Position numbers and translations under genes: made by a program. From positions 1 to 64,000 of the forward strand of contig CAWCDT010000005.1 of the NCBI GenBank assembly GCA_963794385.1: a stretch of DNA of 64,000 nt. Direction: 5' to 3'. Source of the DNA: Gaiellasilicea sp963794385. Its GTDB lineage: Bacteria; Actinomycetota; Thermoleophilia; Gaiellales; Gaiellaceae. Below, piece after piece: positions 13,401 to 21,225 of this stretch. Within the stretch, counting starts at the first letter, position 1; each line of letters starts with the position of its first letter. The notes below the pieces were generated by a model. That model saw only the letters and a list, made by a program, of their open reading frames with translations, was not told the DNA's origin and ran no database searches.

Positions 13401-14452
13401 TGGGCCAGAAGGTGCATCCCGGCGGCCTGCGGGTCGGCGTTATCCACGACTGGAAGTCCAACTGGTACGTGGGGAAGAAGGAGTTCCCGACCTACATCCT
13501 CGAGGACGTCCGGATCCGCGACCACATCAACGGCAAGCTCGGCCACGCCGGCCTGTCGGACATCCTGATCCGCAAGGACAAGCAGCGGATCACGGTCGAC
13601 ATCTTCACGGCGCGCCCCGGGATCGTGATCGGCAAGTCGGGCGTCGAGGTCGACGCGCTCCGCAAGGAGCTGCATGCGATCACCGGCAAGAACGTTCACA
13701 TCAACATCAACGAGATCAAGCGGCCCGAGCTCGACGCGAAGCTCGTCGCCCAGTCGATCGCGGAGCAGCTGCAGAACCGGGTCAGCTTCCGGCGCGCGAT
13801 GAAGCGCTCCCTGGCCTCGGCGATGCGCTCGGGCGCCCAGGGGATCAAGATCCAGTGCGGCGGCCGCCTCGGTGGCGGTGAGATGAGCCGCTCCGAGCGT
13901 TACACCGAGGGCCGCATCCCGCTGCACACGATCCGCGCAGACATCGACTACGGCTTCGCCGAGGCGAAGACGACCTACGGCCGGATCGGCGTCAAGGTTT
14001 GGATCAACAAGGGCGAGATCATGCCGGAGGGCTTCGAGGGCATGACGACCGGCAAGGACACGCGCCTCGGCGACCAGGATCAGGCCCGCCGCCGGCGCGG
14101 TGGCGCAGCCGAGGGCCTGGGCGCTTCTCGCGAAAGCGGCCGCGGTCGTGCGCAAGACCGTGAAGGTCTTGGCCTCGTCAAGAAGTCGCGCCGTCCCGGC
14201 GGCCGCCCCGGTGGCGGTCCCGGCGGGCCGGGCGGCGGTCGCTCCGGCGGTCGCCCGCGTCCCGGCGGCTCGAGTCGCCCGCGTCGCGACGAGAACGTCG
14301 AGAAGCCGAAGACCGACGAGGTCGTCGAGCCGACCGTCGAGGAGACGACGCCTGTGGCCGAGGCTCCGGAGACGCCGCCCGCAGAGGCCCCGGAGACGAC
14401 GCCCGCTGAGGCTCCCGAGACGCCCCCGACCGAGACGGGGAGTGAGACCTAG
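13400..14452 (+). CDS. rpsC: Ribosomal protein S3 with long C-terminal extension
   Basis: A 350-residue S3, against about 210-270 in most bacteria. The N-terminal part has GQKVHPGGLRVGV, the KH-domain segment GIVIGKSGVEVDALRKEL and the C-terminal core ending RIGVKVWINKGEIMPEG near residue 213. Beyond this comes a Gly/Arg/Pro-rich stretch (GGRPGGGPGGPGGGRSGGR) and then an acidic tail with repeated EAPETPPA-like units. S3 forms the mRNA entry tunnel, so the tail would lie on the solvent side. The frame stays open throughout and codon use is normal. Confidence 0.95.
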   Translation: MGQKVHPGGLRVGVIHDWKSNWYVGKKEFPTYILEDVRIRDHINGKLGHAGLSDILIRKDKQRITVDIFTARPGIVIGKSGVEVDALRKELHAITGKNVHININEIKRPELDAKLVAQSIAEQLQNRVSFRRAMKRSLASAMRSGAQGIKIQCGGRLGGGEMSRSERYTEGRIPLHTIRADIDYGFAEAKTTYGRIGVKVWINKGEIMPEGFEGMTTGKDTRLGDQDQARRRRGGAAEGLGASRESGRGRAQDREGLGLVKKSRRPGGRPGGGPGGPGGGRSGGRPRPGGSSRPRRDENVEKPKTDEVVEPTVEETTPVAEAPETPPAEAPETTPAEAPETPPTETGSET

Positions 14453-14877
14453 TGCTGCTCCCCAAGAAGACGAAGTACCGCCGCGTCCACCGCGGCCGCC
14501 GCGCCGGCGTCGCCCGCGCCCAGACCGAGGTCCAGTTCGGCGACTACGGGATCAAGTCGCTCGAGGCCGGCTGGATCACGAACCGCCAGATCGAGGCGGC
14601 CCGGATCGCGATGACGCGCAAGATCAAGCGCGGCGGCAAGGTCTGGATCAACATCTTCCCGGACAAGTCGGTGACGCAGAAGCCGGCCGAGACCCGCATG
14701 GGCTCCGGTAAGGGCTCCCCGGAGCACTGGGTGGCCGTCGTCAAGCCGGGCCGGGTCATGTTCGAGCTGGCCGGCGTCGCCGAGCCGCTCGCCAAGGAGG
14801 CGCTCCGCCTGGCCGGCCAGAAGCTGCCGGTCAAGACCAAGATCGTGAAGAGAGAGGCTGATCTCTTTGAAAGCTAG
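14452..14877 (+). CDS. rplP: Ribosomal protein L16
   Basis: A 141-residue L16, which helps position A-site tRNA in the 50S subunit. The N-terminus MLLPKKTKYRRVHRGRRAG and the segment RMGSGKGSPEHWVAVVKPG are diagnostic. GTG start, overlapping the rpsC stop (TAGTG). Its 3' end overlaps rpmC by 11 nt. Confidence 0.97.
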   Translation: MLLPKKTKYRRVHRGRRAGVARAQTEVQFGDYGIKSLEAGWITNRQIEAARIAMTRKIKRGGKVWINIFPDKSVTQKPAETRMGSGKGSPEHWVAVVKPGRVMFELAGVAEPLAKEALRLAGQKLPVKTKIVKREADLFES

Positions 14878-15073
14878 GCAGCTCCGGGACATGACAGACG
14901 ACGAGCTCCAGCGGACGCTCGGCGAGCGCCGGCAGGAGCTCTTCAACCTCCGCTTTCAGTCCGCGACCGGCGCGCTCGACAACAGCGCGCGGCTGCGGTC
15001 CGCGAAGCGCGAGATCGCACGCATCTTGACCGTCCGCCACGAGCGGGAACGACTGGGGAATACGCATGGCTGA
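14867..15073 (+). CDS. rpmC: Ribosomal protein L29
   Basis: A 68-residue two-helix L29 near the tunnel exit. KARQLRDMTDDELQRTLGER and ELFNLRFQSATGALDN are typical. It starts with TTG inside the end of rplP, with GAGAGAGG as the ribosome-binding site, and overlaps rpsQ by 8 nt. Confidence 0.95.
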   Translation: MKARQLRDMTDDELQRTLGERRQELFNLRFQSATGALDNSARLRSAKREIARILTVRHERERLGNTHG

Positions 15074-15806
15074 GAAGGAACAGAAGGACGAAATGGTGGA
15101 GGAGACTGGCGCGGCCGCTGACGCGTCCGCGCTAGGCGACGAGCCGACCGCCGAGGAGGCGCCGACCGAGTCGGACGCCACAACCGAAGCGGCGCCCGAG
15201 CCTGAGGTCGAAAGTCAGGCGGAAGCCGAAGAAGCGGAACCGTCCGCTGAGGTCCCGGTCGTCGAGGAGCCTGCTGCGGAAGAGCCGGTTGCCGAGCAGC
15301 CCGCAGTCGAGGAGCCCGCAGTCGAGGAGCCCGCAGTCGAGGAGCCCGCAGTCGAGGCCGAGGAGGCCCCAGCAGCTGACGCCGGGCCCGCCGCACAACC
15401 CGCCACCAGGGCCGAGCCCACGCCTATCGCTTCGGCGGAGCCGAAGCGAAAACGCAAGCGCTTGCCCCGCGCCCTCCGCCCCACGAAGGGTCGCGTCCAG
15501 CGCGAGCGGTCGACCACGCGGAAGAAGATCACGCGGATCCCGAAGCCCGAGCGCGAGTTCGGCCGGCGCCAGGAGCGCCAGGGCACCGTCGTGTCCGACA
15601 AGGGCGACAAGACGATCGTGGTCAAGGTCGACACGATCAAGGCGCATCCCAGGTACAAGAAGGTCGTCCGCCGCTCGAAGCGCTTCCACGCCCACGACGA
15701 GGAGAACGCCGCCAAGCTCGGCGACGTCGTCCGCATCATCGAGACGCGCCCGCTCTCGAAGACGAAGAACTGGCGCCTGGCCGAGATCGTCGAGGTTGCA
15801 AAGTGA
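15066..15806 (+). CDS. rpsQ: Ribosomal protein S17 with large acidic N-terminal extension
   Basis: A 246-residue protein in which only the last 78 or so residues are S17 (QGTVVSDKGDKTIVVKV, then HDEENAAKLGDVVRI). Normal S17 is 80-90 residues. The first 120 or so residues are rich in Glu, Ala and Pro, with a short tandem repeat (EEPAV units). A basic linker, KRKRKRLPRALRPTKGR, joins this to the core. The ATG at 15066 follows a good ribosome-binding site and overlaps the rpmC stop, so the extension is likely translated. A shorter internal start is not obvious. The role of the extension is not known. Confidence 0.92.
   Translation: MAEKEQKDEMVEETGAAADASALGDEPTAEEAPTESDATTEAAPEPEVESQAEAEEAEPSAEVPVVEEPAAEEPVAEQPAVEEPAVEEPAVEEPAVEAEEAPAADAGPAAQPATRAEPTPIASAEPKRKRKRLPRALRPTKGRVQRERSTTRKKITRIPKPEREFGRRQERQGTVVSDKGDKTIVVKVDTIKAHPRYKKVVRRSKRFHAHDEENAAKLGDVVRIIETRPLSKTKNWRLAEIVEVAK
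15300..15358 (+). repeat. 15-nt tandem repeat inside rpsQ
   Basis: CCCGCAGTCGAGGAG is repeated at 15300, 15315, 15330 and, with a changed end, 15345. It encodes the pentapeptide unit PAVEE. The unit is a multiple of three, so copy-number change would keep the frame. Confidence 0.9.
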
Positions 15807-16171
15807 TCCAGCAAGAGAGCAGACTTCGCGTCGCCGACAACACCGGCGCCCGCGAGCTCCTCTGCATCCGCGTCGTGGGAGGCTCGAAGCGGCGCTATGC
15901 CCGTGTGGGCGACGTGATCGTCGGTACAGTGAAGTCCGCGACGCCGCAGGGCGCGGTCAAGAAGGGCGAGGTCGTCAGGGCGGTCGTGGTCCGGACGAAG
16001 AAGCCCTACGGCCGCGACGACGGCACGCAGATCGCGTTCGACGAGAACGCAGCCGTGATCATCGACGCGGCGAGCAACCCGCGCGGTACGCGCATCTTCG
16101 GGCCAGTCGCCCGTGAGCTGCGCGAGAAGAACTTCATGAAAATCGTCAGCCTGGCTCCCGAGGTGCTCTGA
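15803..16171 (+). CDS. rplN: Ribosomal protein L14
   Basis: A 122-residue L14 at the subunit interface, the target of the silencing factor RsfS. IQQESRLRVADNTGARE and ENAAVIIDAASNPRGTRIFG are diagnostic. The GTG start overlaps the rpsQ stop by 4 nt (GTGA). Length is exactly that of the family. Confidence 0.98.
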   Translation: MIQQESRLRVADNTGARELLCIRVVGGSKRRYARVGDVIVGTVKSATPQGAVKKGEVVRAVVVRTKKPYGRDDGTQIAFDENAAVIIDAASNPRGTRIFGPVARELREKNFMKIVSLAPEVL

Positions 16172-16179
16172 GAAGACGT

Positions 16180-16554
16180 ATGGCAACCAAGATGAAGATC
16201 AAGCAGGGGGATCTCGTGCAGATCCTCGCCGGCAAGGACCGCGGCAAGCAGGGCCGGATCATCGAGGCGCGCCCGAGTGACGGCCGCGTCCTCGTCGAGA
16301 ACCTGAACGTGGTCACGCGGCATACGCGGCCGCGCCCGCTGCGCGACTCGAATCGCATGGGCGGCGCCGCGATGTCACCCGGCGGCCGGATCGAGAAGGC
16401 CGCCCCGGTCGACATCTCGAACGTGATGCTCGTCTGCCCGGTCTGCAAGCGCCCGACCCGGGTGGGCACCAAGCTGAAGCAGGTGAAGGGCGAGACGATC
16501 CGCGTCCGCGTGTGCAAGCGCGACGGCTGCGGTGAGGAAGTCGACACCAAGTAA
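16180..16554 (+). CDS. rplX: Ribosomal protein L24
   Basis: A 124-residue L24, an assembly initiator near the tunnel exit. The KOW motif lies in LVQILAGKDRGKQGRIIEA. The C-terminal half contains CPVC and CKRDGC, so a zinc-binding loop is possible. The segment GGRIEKAAPVDISNVMLVCP is typical of bacterial L24. It overlaps rplE by one base (TAATG). Confidence 0.97.
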   Translation: MATKMKIKQGDLVQILAGKDRGKQGRIIEARPSDGRVLVENLNVVTRHTRPRPLRDSNRMGGAAMSPGGRIEKAAPVDISNVMLVCPVCKRPTRVGTKLKQVKGETIRVRVCKRDGCGEEVDTK

Positions 16555-17126
16555 TGGCGACCGCGACCTACAGCCCCCGCCTCAAGGACCGCTACATCGA
16601 GCTGCGCCCGCAGCTGCAGGAGGAGCTCGGCCTGGGCTCGATCATGCAGGTGCCGCAGATCGAGAAGATCACCCTGAATATGGGGGTCGGCGACGCGAAG
16701 ACGGACGCGAAGGCGCTCGATTCCGCGATCGAGGAGCTGACGACGATCGCCGGCCAGCGCGCCCAAGTGCGCAAGGCACGGAAGTCGATCGCGAGCTTCA
16801 AGCTGCGCGAGGGCATGGCCGTCGGCGCGAAGGTGACGCTCCGCGGAGCCCGCATGTACGAGTTCCTCGACCGGCTCGTGTCGGTCGCCCTGCCGCGCAT
16901 CCGCGACTTCCGCGGCCTCGACCCCGGCTCGTTCGACGGCCGGGGCAACTTCTCGCTCGGCGTGCGCGAGCAGATCATCTTCCCGGAGATCGACTACGAC
17001 AGCGTCGCGTCGATCCGGGGCCTCGACGTCACGATCACGACCTCGGCGAAGACCGACGAGCAGGCGCTCGCGCTCCTGCGCGGCCTCGGGCTCCCGTTCG
17101 CGGCCGACGACAGGAAGGACTCATAA
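16554..17126 (+). CDS. rplE: Ribosomal protein L5
   Basis: A 190-residue L5 that binds 5S rRNA and contacts P-site tRNA. KITLNMGVGDAKTDAK, GMAVGAKVTLRGARMYEFLD and NFSLGVREQIIFPEIDYD are diagnostic. Length is slightly above the usual 179. It ends 3 nt before the S14 gene. Confidence 0.98.
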   Translation: MATATYSPRLKDRYIELRPQLQEELGLGSIMQVPQIEKITLNMGVGDAKTDAKALDSAIEELTTIAGQRAQVRKARKSIASFKLREGMAVGAKVTLRGARMYEFLDRLVSVALPRIRDFRGLDPGSFDGRGNFSLGVREQIIFPEIDYDSVASIRGLDVTITTSAKTDEQALALLRGLGLPFAADDRKDS

Positions 17127-17129
17127 GCC

Positions 17130-17315
17130 ATGGCGAAGACGTCTCTCGTCGTCAAGCAGAAGCGCCCCACGAAGCACAAGGTGCGCGCCTACTCGCGCTG
17201 CAACCGCTGCGGGCGGCCGCGCGCGGTCTTCAAGAAGTTCGGCCTCTGCCGGATCTGCCTGCGCGAGCTTGCGCACAACGGCTCCATTCCCGGCATGACG
17301 AAGTCCAGCTGGTAG
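17130..17315 (+). CDS. rpsZ: Ribosomal protein S14, zinc-binding type Z
   Basis: A 61-residue short S14 with two CXXC pairs (CNRC and CRIC), the zinc-ribbon form found in Gram-positive bacteria. The C-terminus SIPGMTKSSW is conserved. It belongs to the 30S head. No zinc-free second copy is present in this window. Confidence 0.97.
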   Translation: MAKTSLVVKQKRPTKHKVRAYSRCNRCGRPRAVFKKFGLCRICLRELAHNGSIPGMTKSSW

Positions 17316-17323
17316 GAGAAGAG

Positions 17324-17719
17324 ATGCTGACCGACCCGATCGCAGACATGCTCACGCGGATCCGCAACGCCAACAAGGCGATGCACGACACCGCGGAGAT
17401 GCCGACCTCCCGCATCAAGCAGGAGATCGCGCGCGTCCTCCGCGACGAGGGCTATATCAAGGACTTCCGCGTGGTCGAGGGGACGCCGTACTCGACCCTC
17501 GTCATCGAGCTCAAGTTCGGCCGCAACCGCCAGCGCGTCATCACCGGCCTCAAGCGCGTCTCGCGCCCCGGCCGGCGCGTCTACGCGCGCAAGGACCGCT
17601 TGCCGCGCGTGCTCGGCGGGCTCGGCACCGCGATCCTTTCCACCTCGACCGGCCTGATCACGAGCCGCCAAGCTGCCGAGAAGGGCATCGGAGGAGAAGT
17701 CGTAGCGTTTGTGTGGTGA
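17324..17719 (+). CDS. rpsH: Ribosomal protein S8
   Basis: A 131-residue S8, a central 16S rRNA binder and, in enterobacteria, the spc operon repressor. MLTDPIADMLTRIRNANKA at the start and STSTGLITSRQAAEKGIGGE at the end are diagnostic. The ATG at 17324 follows GGTAGGAGAAGAG. The stop codon TGA lies in the first bases of a short perfect hairpin. Confidence 0.97.
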   Translation: MLTDPIADMLTRIRNANKAMHDTAEMPTSRIKQEIARVLRDEGYIKDFRVVEGTPYSTLVIELKFGRNRQRVITGLKRVSRPGRRVYARKDRLPRVLGGLGTAILSTSTGLITSRQAAEKGIGGEVVAFVW

Positions 17720-17738
17720 TTTCTGCTTCGCAGAAATC
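17718..17738 (+). repeat. Perfect hairpin at the rpsH stop codon
   Basis: GATTTCTGC and GCAGAAATC form a 9-bp stem with a TTC loop. The sequence is AT-richer than its surroundings. It starts at the last bases of the rpsH stop codon and ends 11 nt before rplF. No T-tract follows, so it is not a typical terminator. It may protect mRNA or tune rplF translation. Confidence 0.7.
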
Positions 17739-17749
17739 TAGGAGATGAG

Positions 17750-18286
17750 ATGAGTCGAATCGGTAGACAGCCCATTGAAGTTCCGTCCACGGTGAACGTG
17801 TCGATCTCCACCGGCAGAATTCAGGTGAACGGGCCCCTCGGCGAGCTCTCGCAGCAGCTGCCTATCAGAATGCGCGTAGCGCATTCTGACAACACCATCG
17901 TTGTCGAGCGGCCGACGGAGAGGGGCGAGGACCGCGCGCTCCATGGGCTCACCCGCAGCCTGATCGCCAACATGGTCGAGGGCGTGACGAAGGGCTTCGA
18001 GAAGCACCTGGAGATCCAGGGCGTCGGTTACCGCGCCTCGCTGCGTGGCACCGACCTCGAGCTGAACGTCGGCTATTCGCACTCCGTCGTGATGAAGCCG
18101 CGCCCCGGGATCACGTTCGAGGTCCCGGCGCCGACGCAGGTGACCGTAAAGGGCACGGACAAGCAGCAGGTCGGCCAGACGGCCGCCGAGGTCCGTGCGG
18201 TGCGGCCGCCCGAGCCGTACAAGGGCAAGGGCATTCGCTATCGCGACGAGGTCGTCCGCAGAAAGGTCGGGAAGAGGGCCGCATGA
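17750..18286 (+). CDS. rplF: Ribosomal protein L6
   Basis: A 178-residue L6 near the GTPase-associated centre. SRIGRQPIEVPSTVNVSI, the repeat segment EKHLEIQGVGYRASLRG and the C-terminal RPPEPYKGKGIRYRDEVV are diagnostic. Residues around 39-47 are encoded by an 11-bp perfect inverted repeat with unusual codons (AGA, GTA, TCT). The ribosome-binding site is AGGAGATGAG. Confidence 0.97.
   Translation: MSRIGRQPIEVPSTVNVSISTGRIQVNGPLGELSQQLPIRMRVAHSDNTIVVERPTERGEDRALHGLTRSLIANMVEGVTKGFEKHLEIQGVGYRASLRGTDLELNVGYSHSVVMKPRPGITFEVPAPTQVTVKGTDKQQVGQTAAEVRAVRPPEPYKGKGIRYRDEVVRRKVGKRAA
17865..17889 (+). repeat. Perfect inverted repeat inside rplF
   Basis: TCAGAATGCGC and GCGCATTCTGA pair over 11 bp with a GTA loop, fully within the L6 coding sequence (encoding about IRMRVAHSD). 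The bases are less GC-rich than neighbouring codons. Confidence 0.85.
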
Positions 18287-18639
18287 GCACGCTGACGACG
18301 CGCCAGGCGCGTGAGCGCCGACAGCGCCGGATCCGCGGCAAGGTCGCGGGCACCGCGACGCGGCCCCGCCTGGCGGTCTACCGCTCGAACAAGGGCATCT
18401 TCGCCCAGCTGATCGACGACGAGAACGGCCGCACGCTCGCAGGCGCGAGCTGGCTCGGGCTCGGCGCGTCCTTCAAGGGCACGAAGACGGAGCAGGCCAA
18501 GGAGGTCGGCAAGGCCGTCGCCGCCGCCGCGAAGGAGGCCGGCATCAAGACCGTCGTGTTCGACCGCGGCGGTTACCTGTACCACGGACGCGTGAAGGCG
18601 CTCGCCGAGGGCGCACGTGAGGGAGGACTGAGGTTTTGA
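18283..18639 (+). CDS. rplR: Ribosomal protein L18
   Basis: A 118-residue L18 that binds 5S rRNA with L5. ARERRQRRIRGKVAGTATRP and the C-terminal FDRGGYLYHGRVKALAEGAR are diagnostic. The ATG overlaps the rplF stop by 4 nt (ATGA). Confidence 0.98.
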   Translation: MSTLTTRQARERRQRRIRGKVAGTATRPRLAVYRSNKGIFAQLIDDENGRTLAGASWLGLGASFKGTKTEQAKEVGKAVAAAAKEAGIKTVVFDRGGYLYHGRVKALAEGAREGGLRF

Positions 18640-19190
18640 GTACCGTCGAGCGTGAAGTGATCGCCCGCGAGGAGGTTCGCGAGCTCAAGGAGCGCGTGAT
18701 CGAGATCAACCGTGTCGCCAAGGTCGTCAAGGGCGGCCGGCGCTTCTCGTTCACGGCGCTCGTCGTGATCGGCGACGAGGTCGACCGCGTCGGCGTCGGC
18801 TACGGCAAGGCCCGTGAGGTGCCGCTCGCGATCTCGAAGGCGGTCGACGACGCGAAGAAGAACCTGTTCACGGTGCCGAAGCACGGCACGACCGTGACGC
18901 ACGAGATCCTCGGCCGCTTCGACGCCGCCCGCGTTTTCATCCGGCCCGCTTCGGAGGGAACCGGCGTCATCGCCGGCGGCGGCGTCCGCGCCGTGCTCGA
19001 GCTCGCCGGGATCCGCGACGTGCTCGCCAAGAGCCTCGGCACGACGAATCCGATCAACATGGCGAAGGCCACGGTGGACGGCCTGAAACGGCTCCGCCGC
19101 CCAGAGGACGTCGCGAAGATGCGCGGCAAGACCATCACCGAGGTGCTGCCCTACAGGGCGCCCGAGGTGCAGGAGGAGGCGTCGTCGTGA
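18636..19190 (+). CDS. rpsE: Ribosomal protein S5
   Basis: A 184-residue S5 of the mRNA entry site, involved in decoding accuracy. ELKERVIEINRVAKVVKGGR, the motif GYGKAREVPLAISKA and the segment GGGVRAVLELAGIRDVLAK are diagnostic. It starts with TTG overlapping the rplR stop (TTGA). The ribosome-binding site GGGAGGA lies about 6 nt upstream. Confidence 0.98.
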   Translation: MSTVEREVIAREEVRELKERVIEINRVAKVVKGGRRFSFTALVVIGDEVDRVGVGYGKAREVPLAISKAVDDAKKNLFTVPKHGTTVTHEILGRFDAARVFIRPASEGTGVIAGGGVRAVLELAGIRDVLAKSLGTTNPINMAKATVDGLKRLRRPEDVAKMRGKTITEVLPYRAPEVQEEASS

Positions 19191-19366
19191 GCACGCTCAA
19201 GATCACCCAGGTCAAGAGCGGCGTCGGCCAGAACCCGCGCAACCGCGGCACGCTCCGCGCGCTCGGGCTCGGCCGGATCGGCGCGTCGAACGAGGTCAAG
19301 GACACGGCGGCGGCCGCCGGCATGCTGAGGAAGGTCGCCCACCTCGTGCGGGTGGAGGCCGCGTGA
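19187..19366 (+). CDS. rpmD: Ribosomal protein L30
   Basis: A 59-residue L30. STLKITQVKSGVGQNPRNR, then TLRALGLGRIG and the C-terminal GMLRKVAHLVRVE, match the family. The GTG start overlaps the rpsE stop (GTGA), and the TGA stop overlaps the rplO ATG. Confidence 0.95.
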   Translation: MSTLKITQVKSGVGQNPRNRGTLRALGLGRIGASNEVKDTAAAAGMLRKVAHLVRVEAA

Positions 19367-19968
19367 TGGCCGACGAGCTCAGCCTCTCCAGCCTCAAGCC
19401 GGCCCAGGCGCGCAAGGACCGTAAGCGCGTCGGCCGCGGCCAGGGCTCCGGCAAGGGGCGCTACTCCGGCCGTGGGATCAAGGGCCAGAAGTCCCGCTCC
19501 GGCTCGGCGAAGATGCCGGCAGGGTTCGAGGGCGGCCAGATGCCGATCGACATGCGCGCGCCGAAGCAGCGCGGGGCGACGTCCGCCGACGCGATGCCGA
19601 TCGGTCCGTTCCGCACCTACTCGCACCCGATCAATCTGCGCGACCTCGACCGCGTCTTCGCCGACGGCGACACCGTCGACCTCGAGGCGATGGTCGAAAA
19701 GGGCCTGATCAAGAACACGAAGACCGACGTGAAGATCCTCGGTGCGGGCGACCTGAAGCGGAAAAAGCTCGCAGTCACCGCGCATGCATTCTCGGAGACC
19801 GCGCGCAAGAAGATCGTCGGCCTCGGCGGGACCGCGACCGCGCTCAAGGAGCCGAAGGTCGCGAGCAAGAAAAGGACGTCGAAGCCGAAGCCGGTCGCCG
19901 AGGAGCCCGAGGTCGAGACGACCGACGCCGAGCAGCCCGAGGCCGAGGCTCCGGCCGAGGAGTCGTAG
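19366..19968 (+). CDS. rplO: Ribosomal protein L15 with acidic C-terminal tail
   Basis: A 200-residue L15; the usual length is about 145-150. The core has KDRKRVGRGQGSGKGRYSGR and GFEGGQMPIDMRAPKQRG. After the core there is a Lys-rich linker and an acidic tail (EEPEVETTDAEQPEAEAPA). ATG 19366 is preferred over GTG 19363 because it forms the common TGATG overlap. Confidence 0.95.
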   Translation: MADELSLSSLKPAQARKDRKRVGRGQGSGKGRYSGRGIKGQKSRSGSAKMPAGFEGGQMPIDMRAPKQRGATSADAMPIGPFRTYSHPINLRDLDRVFADGDTVDLEAMVEKGLIKNTKTDVKILGAGDLKRKKLAVTAHAFSETARKKIVGLGGTATALKEPKVASKKRTSKPKPVAEEPEVETTDAEQPEAEAPAEES

Positions 19969-19971
19969 AGC

Positions 19972-21225
19972 ATGTTCAGCTGGCTCGCCAACGCGTGGCG
20001 CGTCCCGGAGCTCCGGCATCGCGTCCTCTTCACGGCGATGATCCTCGCGATCTACCGCCTCGGCTCGTGGATCCCCGCGCCGGGGGTCAACTCGGAGACG
20101 ATCAACAACTACTTCGAGGGCCGGGGCGGCACGATTCTGGGCCTCCTCAACCTCTTCTCGGGCGGCGCGCTCTCGCAGTTCTCGATCTTCGCGCTCGGGA
20201 TCATGCCGTACATCACGGCCTCGATCATCCTGCAGCTGATGACGGTCGTGATCCCGAAGCTCGCCGAGCTACAGAAGGAAGGCGAGTCCGGCTACGCCAA
20301 GATCAACCAGTACACGCGCTACCTGACCGTCGTGCTCGCCGCTGCGCAGTCGACGGGGTATGCGTTCCTGTTCCGCCGCCAGGGCGTGCTCGACGCGAAC
20401 CTCGGCCGCATGACGATCATCATCATCACGCTCACCGTCGGCTGCACCCTGCTGATGTGGATGGGCGAGCTGATCACGAAGCGCGGGATCGGCAACGGCA
20501 TCTCGCTCCTGATCTTCGCCTCGATCCTCGTCGGCCTCCCGATCGGGATCGCCGCGTGGTGGAACGGCGGGCCGATGGAGAAGCTCTTCTTCCCGCTGAT
20601 CGCGCTCGCGATCATCGCGGCGATCGTGTTCATCCAGGAGGGCCAGCGCAAGATCCCGATCCAGTACGCGAAGCGAATGGTCGGCCGCCGCATGACCGCA
20701 GGCGGCTCCACCTACATGCCGCTGCGCGTGAACATGGCCGGCGTCATCCCGGTCATCTTCGCCGCCGCCGTGATGGCGTTCCCGCCCACGATCGGCCAGT
20801 ACTTCCCGCAGACGCAGGACTTCGTCAACGAGCACTTCCTGCCGACCGGGATCCCCTACATGCTCATGCAGGGCTTCCTGATCGTGATCTTCACCTACTT
20901 CTACACCGCGGTCCAGTTCAACCCGGTCGACCAGGCAGACAACCTGCGCCGCTACGGCGGCTACATCCCCGGCATCCGCCCGGGCCCGCCGACCGCGCAG
21001 TACCTCGACCGCGTGCTGACCCGCCTCACGCTGCCCGGCGCGATCTATCTCGCGCTCGTGGCGACCCTGCCGACGCTCTTCATCCGCTACGGCGGCTTCT
21101 CGCAGGCGACCGCCGGTGCGCTCGGCGGCACCTCGGTGCTGATCGCCGTCGGCGTCGCGCTCGACACGATGCGCCAGATGGAGTCGCAGATGATGATGCG
21201 CTCCTACGAGGGCTTCCTGAAGTAG
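19972..21225 (+). CDS. secY: Protein translocase subunit SecY
   Basis: A 417-residue integral membrane protein with about ten hydrophobic segments, forming the channel of the Sec translocon. Typical segments are LGIMPYITASIILQLM, ITKRGIGNGISLLIF and the cytoplasmic loop QRKIPIQYAKRMVGRR, which contacts SecA and the ribosome. It follows rplO by 3 nt and overlaps adk (TAGTG). Confidence 0.98.
   Translation: MFSWLANAWRVPELRHRVLFTAMILAIYRLGSWIPAPGVNSETINNYFEGRGGTILGLLNLFSGGALSQFSIFALGIMPYITASIILQLMTVVIPKLAELQKEGESGYAKINQYTRYLTVVLAAAQSTGYAFLFRRQGVLDANLGRMTIIIITLTVGCTLLMWMGELITKRGIGNGISLLIFASILVGLPIGIAAWWNGGPMEKLFFPLIALAIIAAIVFIQEGQRKIPIQYAKRMVGRRMTAGGSTYMPLRVNMAGVIPVIFAAAVMAFPPTIGQYFPQTQDFVNEHFLPTGIPYMLMQGFLIVIFTYFYTAVQFNPVDQADNLRRYGGYIPGIRPGPPTAQYLDRVLTRLTLPGAIYLALVATLPTLFIRYGGFSQATAGALGGTSVLIAVGVALDTMRQMESQMMMRSYEGFLK

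Noticed and set aside
15300..15358. The rpsQ repeat as a recombination artefact of assembly
   Set aside because: The units keep the frame and the flanking low-complexity coding sequence has the same composition, so a natural repeat is more likely.
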